A stretch of DNA of 42,560 nucleotides from an uncultured Chloroflexota bacterium (GCA_937120965.1 CAKZKA010000232.1:1-42560), one strand, 5' to 3'; positions 6,662-15,576 are shown, counted from the stretch's first letter. The notes: generated by a model not told the origin, from the sequence alone. Translations and numbers: made by a program.

Positions 6662-7963
6662 ATGGGTAAGCTTCGAACCGCCAGAACAGTTGTTGCTATG
6701 CCAAAGTTCCTCGTACCACTGCTCCTGGGGCTGGCGCTTGCGGCCTGTAGCTTGCCCCCGCTGCCCTTCAGACAGCAAGCCGAGCCGACGGCGCAACTCG
6801 CCCCGTCTCCTTCTGCGGCCATGTCTGAGGCGGCCGCCCCGGCCACCGTCGTCGCTGCTCCGCGCCCGACCAGTGCGCCCCTGCCCACTATCCCGCCTCA
6901 GCCAACCCTGGAGCCAGCGGTCAGCGCGGCCCTGGCCGACCAGGAGCGCCTGCTGGTCGAGTTGTACCGGCGCGCCAACCCCGCCGTGGTGAGTATTGAC
7001 GTGTTTGGCACGCCCCTACCCGAGAACCATCCGGTCGTGCCGGGGCTGCCCGAGCGGTCGCGCGGGCAGGGATCGGGCTTTCTCTACGATGACCAGGGAC
7101 ACATCGTAACCAATCACCATGTGATCAGTGGCGCCGAGCGCTTCCAGGTGCGCTGGTACGACGGCACTACGGCGCTGGCGGATCTGGTGGGCAGTGACCC
7201 TGACAGTGACCTCGCCGTGCTCAAGGTGCGCGCGATCCCTGCCGGCGTTGCGCCGCTACCCATCGGCGACTCGCGTGAGGTGGAAGTGGGACAGACAGCC
7301 GTGGCGATCGGCAGCCCCTTCGGCGAGCAGAATACCCTCACCGTCGGCGTCGTCAGCGGCCTCGGTCGCACCCTGCGCGGCCCCACCCGGACGTTCGGCA
7401 GCTTCAGTATCCCCAATATCATTCAGACTGATGCGGCAATTAACCCCGGCAACTCGGGAGGTCCGCTGCTGAACACCCGAGGCGAGGTCATCGGCGTCAA
7501 CACGGCCATCGCCGTGAGTCAGGGCGGCGGCTCGTTTGAAGGGGTCGGGTACGCTGTGCCCGCAAGCACGCTGGTCAAGGTGGTTCCGGCGCTGATCAGC
7601 GAGGGGCGCTACGCGCACCCCTGGATGGGCATTCGCATGTTTTCGCTCGACGCGCTGAGCGCTGAGCGGCTGGGGCTTCCGGTCGAGCGGGGCGTGCTGA
7701 TCACCGATGTGCAATCAAATAGCCCTGCCGCGCGGGCAGGGCTGCGGGGCGGCTCACGTGATGTGACGCTTAACGGCGTGCCCCTGCGCGTCGGCGGGGA
7801 CATTGTGCTGGGCCTCAACGGTCGCCCGGTAGCCGATGGCGATCAGTTGATCGGATTGCTGGACCTGGATTACCGCGTTGGCGACACGATCACCCTGAGT
7901 GTGCTCCGCGATGGCGAACAGGCGCCGACCGACGTCCCCCTGGTGCTCGAAGCGCGCCCGTAG
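6662..7963 (+). CDS. HtrA/DegP-like serine protease, lipoprotein with PDZ domain
   Basis: A 433-residue extracytoplasmic protease. A signal sequence ends in the lipobox LAAC (Cys29), so the mature protein is probably lipid-anchored. A Pro/Ala-rich linker follows to about residue 90. The trypsin-like domain has the triad His153 (TNHHV), Asp183 (SDLAVL) and Ser265 (NPGNSGGPL). One PDZ domain (about residues 340-430, RGVLITDVQSNSPAARAG) closes the protein. HtrA enzymes degrade or refold damaged envelope proteins. The ATG at 6662 has GGAG 8 nt upstream; ATG 6698 would also give a signal peptide but has no ribosome site. No partner sigma/anti-sigma gene adjoins it. Confidence 0.9.
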   Translation: MGKLRTARTVVAMPKFLVPLLLGLALAACSLPPLPFRQQAEPTAQLAPSPSAAMSEAAAPATVVAAPRPTSAPLPTIPPQPTLEPAVSAALADQERLLVELYRRANPAVVSIDVFGTPLPENHPVVPGLPERSRGQGSGFLYDDQGHIVTNHHVISGAERFQVRWYDGTTALADLVGSDPDSDLAVLKVRAIPAGVAPLPIGDSREVEVGQTAVAIGSPFGEQNTLTVGVVSGLGRTLRGPTRTFGSFSIPNIIQTDAAINPGNSGGPLLNTRGEVIGVNTAIAVSQGGGSFEGVGYAVPASTLVKVVPALISEGRYAHPWMGIRMFSLDALSAERLGLPVERGVLITDVQSNSPAARAGLRGGSRDVTLNGVPLRVGGDIVLGLNGRPVADGDQLIGLLDLDYRVGDTITLSVLRDGEQAPTDVPLVLEARP

Positions 7964-8353
7964 AGCGCCAGGAGGCAACGTGGCGCCTGTTGTTTGGCCC
8001 TTCTCGTGTTCGTGCGGGCAAGCTGCCTGCACAAACTACGGATGCGGGCGCGACAGTCGCGCTCCCGGGAGTTACCCTTTAGGGGCGGACAGAACGTATG
8101 GACGCCGACGGGCGTGATGGCCTCGGGATGCGGCTGGTTGGTCCTCACCCCCTGCCCCTCTCCAGCTTCGCTGGAGAGCCTGCGCTGAGCCTGTCGAAGC
8201 GGGGAGACCAGAAAGGGATTACCCCGTTGCGCTGGTTGGTCCTCACCCCCGGCCCTCTCCAGCTTCGCTGGAGAGCCTGCGCTGAGCCTGTCGAAGCGGG
8301 GAGACCAGAAAGAGATTACCCCGTGAGGAACAGGTAAGCAACGCAGAACATCG
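7964..8353. repeat. Repeat-filled gap: left arm of TIR element and two tandem hairpin units
   Basis: CTTTAGGGGCGGACAGAAC (8077-8095) is the left terminal sequence of an element that is complete at 11503-11752. Two tandem units of about 95 bp follow, each with the hairpin CTCTCCAGC-TTC-GCTGGAGAG and GAGCCTGCGCTGAGCCTGTC (8178-8200 and 8275-8297). No right end is visible and there is no gene. Confidence 0.7.
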
Positions 8354-9313
8354 TTAGCGGACGAGACGGAAGCCGGCCACGGTTACCCGGCCACTGCGGA
8401 GACCCTGGCCGACAATACTGTAGTTACCGGGCGGATCGCTGGTCAGGGTCCGGAACCCGACCAGAACCACCCCATCAGCATCGGCGATGGCGCGGTAGGG
8501 AATAGCGCGCACCCCGCCAGCGGCCAGGTTGATCCACATCGCCACTTCCTCGCCTCCGGCGTAGCCGCGGGCCTCGAAGCCCAGGGTCGTGCCGGGCGCA
8601 CTCGCGTCGGGAAACACCCGCGCGGCAAAACCTGGAATGACAAAGCAGGCTTCCGAGCTACCCTCAGGAACGGGGCCGGGAGGCGGGGCATTGGGCGGGA
8701 AGCCGGGGCGCAACTGGCAAGGCACCAGGGCGCTGCCGAGCAGTCCAAGCCGCACGCGGTTGCCGACCAGCTCGAAACGAGCGCGTTCAAAGTACTGCAC
8801 CAGGTAGTTGCGCCCATCGTCAAGCTGCTGGACGAACTCCTCGGAGATCGGATAGCCGAAGATACGCAGGCCGCCCCGGCGCTCCCAGAAATTGCGGAAC
8901 TCGCCACGCAACGTATGGCCGGTTTCGGGGAAGAAGCGCAGGCCCGGGGCGCGCACCGGCGCGACGGGCGGGAAGCCCAGCCCACGGGCGGCCGTAAACT
9001 CGCGCCCGACCAACCCCAGGCTGATCACCGCCTGATTGTTCACCACATCGAGTTCAAAGCGAGCGCGTTCGAAATACTGGGCCACACGACCATCGCGGTT
9101 CTGCACAAACTCGGGTGAAACCGGATAGCCGAAAATCTCGACGCTGCCATTGCGCTCCCAGAACGAGCGAAAGGCCCCACCGAGAAAGTGCCCCGTCTGC
9201 GGGAAGTAGATCTTCCCCTGGGCCTGGGCGTTGCCGGCCGGTAGCGCGGCGAGCAGGATGGCCGCCACCAGCAGGATCAGCGCCCCTGCCCGTCGTCCTC
9301 GTAGCTGGCTCAT
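8354..9313 (-). CDS. Secreted protein with repeated FPETGH...FGYPISEEF modules
   Basis: A 319-residue exported protein. A signal peptide (RRAGALILLVAAILLAALPA, then NAQAQG) is followed by two similar modules of about 75 residues. Each reads F(P/F)xTGHxLxGxFRxFWE, then IFGYPxSxEFV, then YFERARFEL. A C-terminal beta-rich domain of about 100 residues begins after a Pro-rich linker. This module is frequent in secreted Chloroflexota proteins as far as I recall; its function is unknown, with cell-wall or polysaccharide binding a guess. The ATG at 9313 has GGAG 5 nt upstream. A strong promoter lies 120 bp before it. Confidence 0.75.
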   Translation of the reverse strand: MSQLRGRRAGALILLVAAILLAALPAGNAQAQGKIYFPQTGHFLGGAFRSFWERNGSVEIFGYPVSPEFVQNRDGRVAQYFERARFELDVVNNQAVISLGLVGREFTAARGLGFPPVAPVRAPGLRFFPETGHTLRGEFRNFWERRGGLRIFGYPISEEFVQQLDDGRNYLVQYFERARFELVGNRVRLGLLGSALVPCQLRPGFPPNAPPPGPVPEGSSEACFVIPGFAARVFPDASAPGTTLGFEARGYAGGEEVAMWINLAAGGVRAIPYRAIADADGVVLVGFRTLTSDPPGNYSIVGQGLRSGRVTVAGFRLVR

Positions 9314-9431
9314 AGCTACTCCATATGCTTGCGTAAAGCGAATCCTGGCGACCTGGGGAGGGGATAGGCCCAAAGAATACCGGATGTGCCCGGTCGCGCC
9401 CGTACTTTATCATTTACACTCTGTCTGGTTC

Positions 9432-9460
9432 ATCATACGCGATAGCATGGCGACTGTCAA
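9432..9460 (-). promoter_or_regulatory. Strong promoter of the secreted repeat protein
   Basis: On the minus strand TTGACA (9455-9460), 17 bp, TATGAT (9432-9437). Both boxes are near consensus. The leader would be about 110 nt. Confidence 0.65.
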
Positions 9461-9582
9461 GCGTTGATCGGAATGAATCCGCGCTGTAGCGCGGATTCTG
9501 TGGAGCATAAGCCCAACGATTCCTGGGGAACGACGACAGGTTTTTTTCTGGCAGGGCTGCGCCCTCCCAAACCCTCGCGGTG

Positions 9583-10055
9583 CGGGGCGCCGGGCCACCC
9601 CGGCAGGCAGGCGCGCGGGGAAACCCGGCTTCCCCACCCCCCACCCGCTGTCGGGGGCGCCGGGCCACCCCGGCAGGCAGGCGCCTGGGGAAACCCGGTT
9701 TCCCCAACCCCCAACCGCTGTCGAGCGCGCCGGGCGCCCCGGCAGGCAGGCGCCTGGGGAAACCCGGCTTCCCCACCCCCCACCCGCTGTCGGGGGCGCC
9801 GGGCCACCCCGGCAGGCAGGCGCCTGGGGAAACCCGGTTTCCCCAACCCCCAACCGCTGTCGAGCGCGCCGGGCCACCCCGGGCAGGCAGGCGCGTGGGG
9901 AAACCCGGTTTCCCCAAACCTCAACCGCTGTCGGGCGCGCCGGGCCACCCCGGCAGGCAGGCGCGTGGGGAAACCCGGTTTCCCCAAACCTCAACCGCTG
10001 TCGGGCGTGCCGGGCCACCCCGGCAGGCAGGCGCGTGGGGAAACCCGGTTTCCCC
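9583..10055. repeat. Seven-copy tandem array of 70-bp units
   Basis: Units end with CGCTGTC at 9652, 9722, 9791, 9861, 9932 and 10002, giving lengths 69-71. Each contains GCCGGGCCACCCCGGCAGGC, which is self-complementary in part, and GGGGAAACCCGGTTTCCCC. Alternate units share variants (units 2 and 4, and units 1 and 3), suggesting duplication of dimers. The units are nearly identical throughout, so this is not a CRISPR array. A GGGAGGG-type module fragment precedes it at 9550-9580. Confidence 0.85.
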
Positions 10056-10094
10056 GATTTGCGTATCAGTGACATCAGCGGCGGCGTGAGGCGG

Positions 10095-10100
10095 TATAAT
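10095..10100 (+). promoter_or_regulatory. -10 box before hisD
   Basis: A perfect TATAAT at 10095-10100, about 42 bp before the hisD start codon and just outside the tandem array. The best -35 (GTGACA, 10069-10074) is 20 bp away, so the promoter is only moderately supported. Confidence 0.4.
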
Positions 10101-10142
10101 GGAGGCCACGCGCCCTGTGCGACTGAGCGAAAGGTATGGACC

Positions 10143-11468
10143 ATGTCAATCCCGATCATCGCCGACCTGGCGGTGGCCCGCGCCACCGTACTGTGCCGCA
10201 AGCCCCTCGATGACGATGCGGCGACCACGGCGGCAGTGGCGGCGATCATCGCCGAGGTGCGGGCCGGCGGCGATACGGCCCTGCGGGCGTGCAGCGAGCG
10301 GTTCGACGGTGTAGCCCCGGCGACGCTGGAGGTGCCCCGCGAGCGCTGGCGCGCAGCGGCTGAAGCCCTGCCAGGCGACCTGCGCGAGGCCCTGAGCCTG
10401 GCTGTGACCGAGATCCGCCGCTTCCACGAGCGGCAGACCCGCAACTCGTGGGTTGATTTCAGCGTCGAAGGGGCACGTGGCCAACTCGTCGTGCCGCTCC
10501 AACGGGTGGGGGTCTACGTACCGGGCGGCGCGGCGCCGCTGCCCTCCTCCCTGATCCACGCCGCCGTTCCGGCGCGAGTCGCCGGGGTGAACGAGATTGT
10601 TGTCTGTTCGCCGCCCCGGCGCGAAACGGGAGAACCTGCCGGGGTGGTGCTGGCCGCGGCCTGGATCGCCGGGGTTGACCGGGTCTTTGCCGTGGGTGGA
10701 GCGCAGGCCATCGCCGCGCTGGCCTATGGCACCGAGAGCGTGCCCAGGGTGGATAAAATCGTCGGGCCAGGCAATCGCTACGTGATCCAGGCCAAACGCC
10801 TCGTCTTCGGCACGGTGGGCATTGAAAGCCTGCCGGGGCCAACCGAGACGCTGGTCATCGCCGACGGCGCGGCCGATCCGCGCTTCGTCGCTGCCGATCT
10901 CCTCGCCCAGGCCGAGCACATCGAGGCCAGCGCCATCCTGCTTACCGATGCGCCGGAGCTGGCCCGGGCCGTGCAGGCCGAAGTGGGCCGGCAACTTGAG
11001 GCTCTGCCGGCGGCAAATGCCCGCGCGGCTGCCGAAGCCGTTAACCGCCGCGGCGCGATTGTGATCACTCCCGATCTGGACACGGCCTTCGACCTGGCCA
11101 ATGCCTATGGCCCTGAGCACCTCTGCCTGCTACTGGCCGACCCCTGGGCCTGCGTTGGCAAGGTGCGCAACGCCGGCGGCGTGTTTCTCGGCGAGCAGTC
11201 ATTCGAGGTGCTGGGCGATTACTGCGCCGGCCCCTCGCACATTATGCCCACGGAGGGGACGGCGCGCTACGCCTCGCCAGTGAACGTTGATGACTTTCGC
11301 AAGGTGATCTCGCTCATCGGCGTGAACCGGGCCGCCCTGGCGCGGATTGGACCGGCGGCGCGCCGGATCGCCGAGGCCGAGGGTCTCTTCGCCCACGCCG
11401 CGGCCGTGCAGGCGCGTCTGGAGGATCATCCATCGGTCAGGGTTCAGGATTCGGAAGGTTCAGCTTGA
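10143..11468 (+). CDS. hisD: Histidinol dehydrogenase
   Basis: A 441-residue cytosolic zinc enzyme that oxidises L-histidinol to L-histidine in two NAD-dependent steps, the end of histidine biosynthesis. It shows [24 protein letters not shown], the zinc-site AQAEHIEAS, the catalytic PEHL (Glu-His) and [19 protein letters not shown]. Length matches the family. The ATG at 10143 has AAAGG 8 nt upstream. It stands alone here: no other his gene is in the window, and both sides are repeat arrays. Confidence 0.95.
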   Translation: MSIPIIADLAVARATVLCRKPLDDDAATTAAVAAIIAEVRAGGDTALRACSERFDGVAPATLEVPRERWRAAAEALPGDLREALSLAVTEIRRFHERQTRNSWVDFSVEGARGQLVVPLQRVGVYVPGGAAPLPSSLIHAAVPARVAGVNEIVVCSPPRRETGEPAGVVLAAAWIAGVDRVFAVGGAQAIAALAYGTESVPRVDKIVGPGNRYVIQAKRLVFGTVGIESLPGPTETLVIADGAADPRFVAADLLAQAEHIEASAILLTDAPELARAVQAEVGRQLEALPAANARAAAEAVNRRGAIVITPDLDTAFDLANAYGPEHLCLLLADPWACVGKVRNAGGVFLGEQSFEVLGDYCAGPSHIMPTEGTARYASPVNVDDFRKVISLIGVNRAALARIGPAARRIAEAEGLFAHAAAVQARLEDHPSVRVQDSEGSA

Positions 11469-11502
11469 GCGTTGCTCCACAGCTCCTGCTGGAGCAGGGG
11501 AG

Positions 11503-11752
11503 TTCAGGGGCGGACAGAACATATGCACGCCGACGGGCGTGATGGCGTTGGGTGCGCTGCCTGGTCCTCACCCCCGGCTCCCTTCGGCAGGCTCAGGCTT
11601 CGCCCTGAGGCTCAGCCCGAAGGGGCGGGCCTCTCCGGCTTCGCTGGAGAGCCTGCGCTGAGCCTGTCAAAGCGGGGAGACCAGAGCCATGCGCGGGGGC
11701 GTTCCAATGCGGTGCAAGCCACGCTGGCTCGGGCGTTCTGTTCGCCCTTAAA
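11503..11752. mobile_element. 250-bp non-coding element with inverted ends
   Basis: The left end TTCAGGGGCGGACAGAAC (11503-11520) matches in reverse the right end GTTCTGTTCGCCCTTAAA (11735-11752). Inside are a CGCCGACGGGCG stem, a Pro-coding-like GC stretch, a GAGAGCC...hairpin and a GAGCCTGTC module. A second complete copy is 30642-30842. Partial copies start at 8077 and 31978, and an internal piece is at 25537-25640. No transposase gene is inside. Confidence 0.6.
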
Positions 11753-11929
11753 GAGCGGGGGAACGGGGGGGGGCTGGGAGAAGGGGCGGAAGGCCCCAAA
11801 CCCTTCCGATGGGCAGGGGTGCGGTTCGACAGGCTCATCGCAGGCGGGGCAACCCGGTTCCCTCTCTTTTCATAATCAGTATCATCAGATCAGCGCCCGC
11901 AGGTGGCGCTTGCAGAAAGGTACCAGCGT
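11753..11929. repeat. Repeat remnants before yggT
   Basis: The stretch holds GCGGTTCGACAGGCTCATCG (11821-11840) followed by GGGGCAACCCGG, parts of the modules described elsewhere. No gene is present. AAAGG at 11915-11919 is the probable ribosome site of yggT. Confidence 0.5.
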
Positions 11930-12187
11930 ATGTCCAGCTTTCTCGTAACGTTTGTCAGTCTGCTGTTTAATGTCCTCTTGTTTGCCATCCTTGGCCGGGT
12001 GCTGGTATCGTGGATCGACCCGCTGGGCAATATGCGAGTAACCCAGGTCCTCCGCGACATTACCGAGCCGATCCTGGCTCCCATTCGCAGCGTACTGCCC
12101 ACCATCGGCATGATCGACCTCTCACCGCTGGTGGCCATCCTGCTGATCCAGTTGCTGCAGGGGTTGATTATGGGGGCAATCCGCTAA
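11930..12187 (+). CDS. yggT: YggT family membrane protein
   Basis: An 85-residue protein of two hydrophobic segments, about residues 2-25 and 60-82. The loop between them contains VSWIDPLGN and ITEPILAPIRSVLPTIG, the conserved YggT wording. YggT proteins are small inner-membrane proteins tied to osmotic shock tolerance or cell-division/shape functions; the exact role is unsettled. The ATG at 11930 follows AAAGG. It is isolated between repeat tracts. Confidence 0.85.
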   Translation: MSSFLVTFVSLLFNVLLFAILGRVLVSWIDPLGNMRVTQVLRDITEPILAPIRSVLPTIGMIDLSPLVAILLIQLLQGLIMGAIR

Positions 12188-12188
12188 C

Positions 12189-12390
12189 GTGAAAATAGCC
12201 CACCCGCGGGAGGGTTTGGGCGTAGAGACACAGCGGCGCTGCGTCTCTACGCCCTCCCAGGAAACAACCCGCCAGCGGGGAGGGTTTGAGAGGGCTTCGC
12301 CCTCCCAAGAACAAATATTTTCACTCTGGTGTTGTGCGGCGCAGCCGCATGGATGACTGAGGTGAACATACGGGGAAACCGGGTTTCCCC
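12189..12390. repeat. Composite palindromic repeat
   Basis: GTGAAAATA (12189-12197) and TATTTTCAC (12316-12324) are inverted ends. Between them lie GGGAGGG...CCCTCCC hairpins, one of which carries an internal GTAGAGACACAGCGGCGCTG palindrome ending in GTCTCTAC. Directly beyond are GTGCGGCGCAGCCGCAT (12334-12350), GGTGAACATA, and GGGGAAACC...GGTTTCCCC (12372-12390). The same order of modules recurs at 16310, 18583, 23380 and 38325. Confidence 0.75.
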
Positions 12391-12596
12391 AGGCCCCTGC
12401 CTGTGGGGGCGCCAGCCGATCCCAACGGCGGTTGGGAAATGGGGAAACCGGGTTTTCCCATACCCCTCCCTGAGGGGAGGGTTTGGGCGTAGCGGCGCGG
12501 CGGCGCCGCGCCGCTACGCCCTCCCAAAAACACATATTCTCATCTCGTCGTTGTGCGGCGCAGCCGCATGGACGGCTGATGTGAACATTTCGCTGT
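12391..12596. repeat. Second composite repeat abutting the next gene
   Basis: This tract has GGGGAAACCGGGTTTTCCC (12442-12460), GGGAGGG...CCCTCCC enclosing a GCGGCGCGGCGGCGCCGCGC stem, then GTGCGGCGCAGCCGCAT (12553-12569). It ends about 12 bp before the start codon of the spermidine-synthase-like gene. Confidence 0.7.
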
Positions 12597-14276
12597 ATGG
12601 CCAGCCCGCCTCCACGCACCGATAGGTTCCTGCTCAGCGTCGTCTTTCTCGCCGGGGTCGGCACCCTGGGCGTAGAAATGGTCATGCCACGCCTGCTGGC
12701 GCCGTTTTTCGGCACCTCGCAACCGATCTGGGCGGTCGTGATCGGTATGACCCTGGTCTACCTCGCCGTGGGCTACTGGCTTGGCGGGCAACTGGCCGAC
12801 CGGCGGCCCGAGCGCCGGCTCCTCTTCTGGCTGATTGCCTGGGCCGGGCTGCTCACGGCAATCGTGCCCCTGGTGGCGCGACCATTGCTGCAACTGGCCC
12901 AATCCTCCCTGCGCGGCATCGCGGCGAGCAGCTTCGTCGGCGCCCTGGTCGGGGTCATTTTGCTCTTTGCCGCCCCGGTGATCCTCATGGCCACGGTCGG
13001 GCCATTTGCTGTGCGCCTGCAGTTGCACCAGGCCCGGCAGGGCGTGGCCCAGGCCGGTCGAGCCGCCGGCACAATCTCGGCTCTTTCGACAATCGGTTCG
13101 ATTGTTGGCACCTTTCTAACTGTGCTGGTGCTGATCCCGCTGATCGGCACCAGCGCGACGATCTTTCTCTTCGCCGGCTTCCTGGTGGCGCTCGGCGTGA
13201 TCGGGCTGCGTGACTGGCGCGCCCTGCTGATGCTCGCGGGCGTAGCCGGGCTGGCGCTGTTCTACTACACCCTCGTCCCGGGCATCAAGACCGCCGACTG
13301 TCGCGGCTGCACGCTGATCGCGGAACGCGAGTCGAGCCACAACTACATCCAGGTGGCCGAGCAAGAAATCCGCTACGCCTCGGGTACGGTGGATCGACGG
13401 CGGGTGCTGATCCTGAACGAAGGCCAGGCCATTCACTCGGTCTATCGCCTGAAGTACCGCCAGACGGGCGACCCGCTCGACCTGTTGACCGACGGCGGAC
13501 CCTGGGATTATTTCGCCGTCGCGCCCTACGTCTACCCCGGCATACGCCCCGCCGAGGTGCGGAGCCTGGCCCTGCTGGGCTCGGCGGCGGGCAGCGTTCC
13601 CAAGCAGTTCCTCGCCATCTACGGCCCGGAGATGCTGATTGACGCCGTGGAAATTGACCCGGCGATTATCGAGATGGGTCGGCGCTACTTCGACATGGAG
13701 GACCAGGATCCGGCCTATCCGGGCTACACCACCTATGCCCAGGACGCGCGCGCCTGGCTGGCCAGCACCTCACGGCGCTACGATGTGATCGGGATGGACG
13801 CCTACCACCAGCCCTACATTCCCTTTCACCTGACCACGGTGGAGTTTTTCCGCGAAGTGCAGGCGCGCCTCAACCCGCGCGGGGTGGCCGTGGTCAACGC
13901 CGGCCGGCCTGCCAGCGGCGATGACCGGCTGGTCAATGCCCTGGCCTCGACCATGCTCGCGGTCTTTCCGGAGGTCTACGTGATTGATACGCGCTTCTCG
14001 AACGCCATCCTGGTGGGCGTGAACACGCCGGTGGGCGACGGCGTGGCCGCCTTCGTTGAAAACGCGGCAGCGATGGCAACCCTGGCCGAGGGTGAGCCGC
14101 GCTACCGGGCCCTGCAACTGGTGATGTACTGGGCGCTCAACGAAGGCCGGTTCGGGCCGGTGCGGCCCTTCACCCCAGCCCAGGCGCGCTACGCGCCCTT
14201 CACCGACGACCGGGCGCCCGTCGAGCGACTGATTGATGACCTCATTTTCAACGAGGCTGCCCGACGACAACGCTAA
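12597..14276 (+). CDS. Membrane-fused spermidine synthase-like protein
   Basis: A 559-residue protein. Residues 1-225 form six to seven transmembrane segments, starting FLLSVVFLAGVGTLGVEMV. Residues 310-470 form a Rossmann methyltransferase/aminopropyltransferase-like domain with LLGSAAGSVPKQF in place of the usual glycine-rich loop, AVEIDPAIIEMGRRYF, DARAWL and DVIGMDAYHQP. Fused MFS/spermidine synthase proteins of this type are common in bacteria, but polyamine synthesis has rarely been shown. The altered glycine-rich loop makes the activity uncertain. The ATG at 12597 has no clear ribosome site and follows a repeat directly. Confidence 0.75.
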   Translation: MASPPPRTDRFLLSVVFLAGVGTLGVEMVMPRLLAPFFGTSQPIWAVVIGMTLVYLAVGYWLGGQLADRRPERRLLFWLIAWAGLLTAIVPLVARPLLQLAQSSLRGIAASSFVGALVGVILLFAAPVILMATVGPFAVRLQLHQARQGVAQAGRAAGTISALSTIGSIVGTFLTVLVLIPLIGTSATIFLFAGFLVALGVIGLRDWRALLMLAGVAGLALFYYTLVPGIKTADCRGCTLIAERESSHNYIQVAEQEIRYASGTVDRRRVLILNEGQAIHSVYRLKYRQTGDPLDLLTDGGPWDYFAVAPYVYPGIRPAEVRSLALLGSAAGSVPKQFLAIYGPEMLIDAVEIDPAIIEMGRRYFDMEDQDPAYPGYTTYAQDARAWLASTSRRYDVIGMDAYHQPYIPFHLTTVEFFREVQARLNPRGVAVVNAGRPASGDDRLVNALASTMLAVFPEVYVIDTRFSNAILVGVNTPVGDGVAAFVENAAAMATLAEGEPRYRALQLVMYWALNEGRFGPVRPFTPAQARYAPFTDDRAPVERLIDDLIFNEAARRQR

Positions 14277-14292
14277 GGTGAAAGATTACAAA

Positions 14293-14322
14293 TTGACAAG
14301 CTTCGCCCATCTATGTTACTGT
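14293..14322 (+). promoter_or_regulatory. Promoter upstream of the HNH nuclease gene
   Basis: TTGACA (14293-14298), 18 bp, TACTGT (14317-14322) in a locally AT-rich stretch. Transcription would begin near 14329 and leave a leader of about 290 nt before the HNH gene. Confidence 0.45.
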
Positions 14323-14329
14323 TATATTG

Positions 14330-14619
14330 ACACTACCATACACGGGCGCTTCGGATCTCAACCGGAGTAGCATTCCAGGACACTGGCACAGCATGATCCA
14401 CGCGCGGCACCGAACACAGCAATCCAGTTGTACTCACGCCCCCTACGAGGCGCTGGCGGGGTCCTGCCCCACTCGTCTCGACGATCGCTGCGGCGGCGTT
14501 GGGGGCAGTGGTGTGTTGCGGGCCATCCGCGCGGTCTCCTCTGCCAGCCAGGCCAGAGGCCTGGCGCTCTAGCCGGGGGACACCCTGACCCCCGCGCGAA
14601 GAGCCCTTGTACACGTACA
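14330..14619 (+). other. Long GC-rich leader or small RNA region
   Basis: There is no convincing gene in these 290 bases. Several short inverted repeats are visible, such as GCCAGGCC...GGCCTGGC near 14549-14570. It could be a structured leader or an independent RNA; I recognise no known RNA family. Confidence 0.3.
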
Positions 14620-15150
14620 ATGGTTCTTAAGGGGGTGGGTGCCTTGGGACAACGAGTTCTTGTTCTCAACGCCAGCTACGAGCCACTTCAACTGATTTCG
14701 GTTCGGCGAGCTCTGGTCTTGCTGCTGCAGGAAAAGGCTGAACTGGTCGAAGCCGCTACACAGCAACTCCGCGCGCGGTCGATCAGTTTCGATGTGCCCC
14801 TCGTTATCCGCCTCGTGCGCTATATCCGCATTCCGCGTCGCATGAAACTGCCCTGTTCGCGCCGGGGTGTGTTTGCGCGCGACCGCGAAACCTGCCAGTA
14901 CTGCGGAGCACAGCCTGGACGGGCTCAGTTGACGATGGACCACGTGGTCCCGCGTTCTCAGGGTGGGGCAACAACGTGGGACAATGTGGTAACCGCCTGC
15001 CGCGAGTGTAACCATCGCAAAGGCGGGCGCACCCCCGAGCAGGCAAATATGCAACTGCTCACCACACCGCGGCAGCCGCAGTACGTGGCCTTTGCCCTGC
15101 TGGGCGAGATCGAACGCCACGATGTCTGGCGTAAGTATGCCTTCGGCTAG
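14620..15150 (+). CDS. HNH endonuclease
   Basis: A 176-residue protein whose N-terminal part RVLVLNASYEPL is typical of a widespread bacterial HNH family. The nuclease core shows CQYCG...DHVVPRSQGG...NVVTACRECNHRKG: two CxxC pairs for zinc and the HNH catalytic residues. The family is probably nickase or DNA-repair related, but its role is not established. The ATG at 14620 begins MVLKGVGALG; GTG 14635 and TTG 14644 are alternative starts nearer the conserved region. Its last 29 bases overlap yraN, so the two are probably one transcript. Confidence 0.85.
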   Translation: MVLKGVGALGQRVLVLNASYEPLQLISVRRALVLLLQEKAELVEAATQQLRARSISFDVPLVIRLVRYIRIPRRMKLPCSRRGVFARDRETCQYCGAQPGRAQLTMDHVVPRSQGGATTWDNVVTACRECNHRKGGRTPEQANMQLLTTPRQPQYVAFALLGEIERHDVWRKYAFG

Positions 15151-15520
15151 GGCCAGCCTGGGCCATTTCGGCGAACTGGCCGCGGCGTCGTACCTGCAAC
15201 GCAACGGTTTCGTGCTCATTGCTCGAAACTGGCGCTGTTCCACTGGTGAAATTGACCTGGTTGCCGTCAGGGGCGATCAGGTCATTTTTGTCGAGGTGCG
15301 CACACGCCGGGCGCGCGGCGCGGCAACCGTGGCGCCCGAGACCAGCGTGGGGAGGCGTAAGGCCCGACGCCTGGTGCAGCTTGCCCAGATGTACCTGGCA
15401 GAGAGTGAGAACGGCAGCGACCGCCCCTGGCGCATTGACGTGATCGCAGTCGAAGTTGACAGCGCGGGACGGGTGGCGCGCCTCGAGCATATCGAGTATG
15501 CTGTGGAAGGGGATCCCTGA
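15122..15520 (+). CDS. yraN: YraN/UPF0102 family endonuclease-like protein
   Basis: A 132-residue protein with the UPF0102 signature GELAAASYLQRNGF, then TGEIDLVAVRGD and VIFVEVRTR. This is the restriction-endonuclease-like fold with an acidic D...ExK-type site (here EVR). The molecular role is unproven; links to recombination or replication-associated processing have been proposed. The start at 15122 overlaps the HNH gene; ATG 15137 is an alternative. It ends before a strong hairpin. Confidence 0.85.
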   Translation: MSGVSMPSARASLGHFGELAAASYLQRNGFVLIARNWRCSTGEIDLVAVRGDQVIFVEVRTRRARGAATVAPETSVGRRKARRLVQLAQMYLAESENGSDRPWRIDVIAVEVDSAGRVARLEHIEYAVEGDP

Positions 15521-15543
15521 GCGCCTGGTCTCAAACAGGTCAC

Positions 15544-15576
15544 CCGGGCGCCCGGGCGTCTGGCCCGGGCGCCCGG
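15544..15576. terminator. Bidirectional hairpin between yraN and cupin gene
   Basis: A 14-bp perfect stem: CCGGGCGCCCGGGC (15544-15557) and GCCCGGGCGCCCGG (15563-15576), with a 5-nt loop. It lies between convergent genes. No T-tract, so termination would be factor-assisted or bidirectional. Confidence 0.6.

Noticed and set aside
9583..10055. CRISPR array
   Set aside because: Whole 70-bp units are nearly identical. There are no unique spacers and no cas genes.
9464..10072. Long open frames in several phases across the 70-bp array, on both strands
   Set aside because: They translate the tandem repeat in several frames at once (Pro/Gly/Arg-rich periodic peptides). No ribosome site or family match.
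10146..11120. Antisense open frame over hisD (and similar ones at 64-1209, 26000-27022, 32017-33225, 33603-34469)
   Set aside because: All mirror a well-supported gene and show His/Arg/Gly/Gln-rich shadow composition without motifs.
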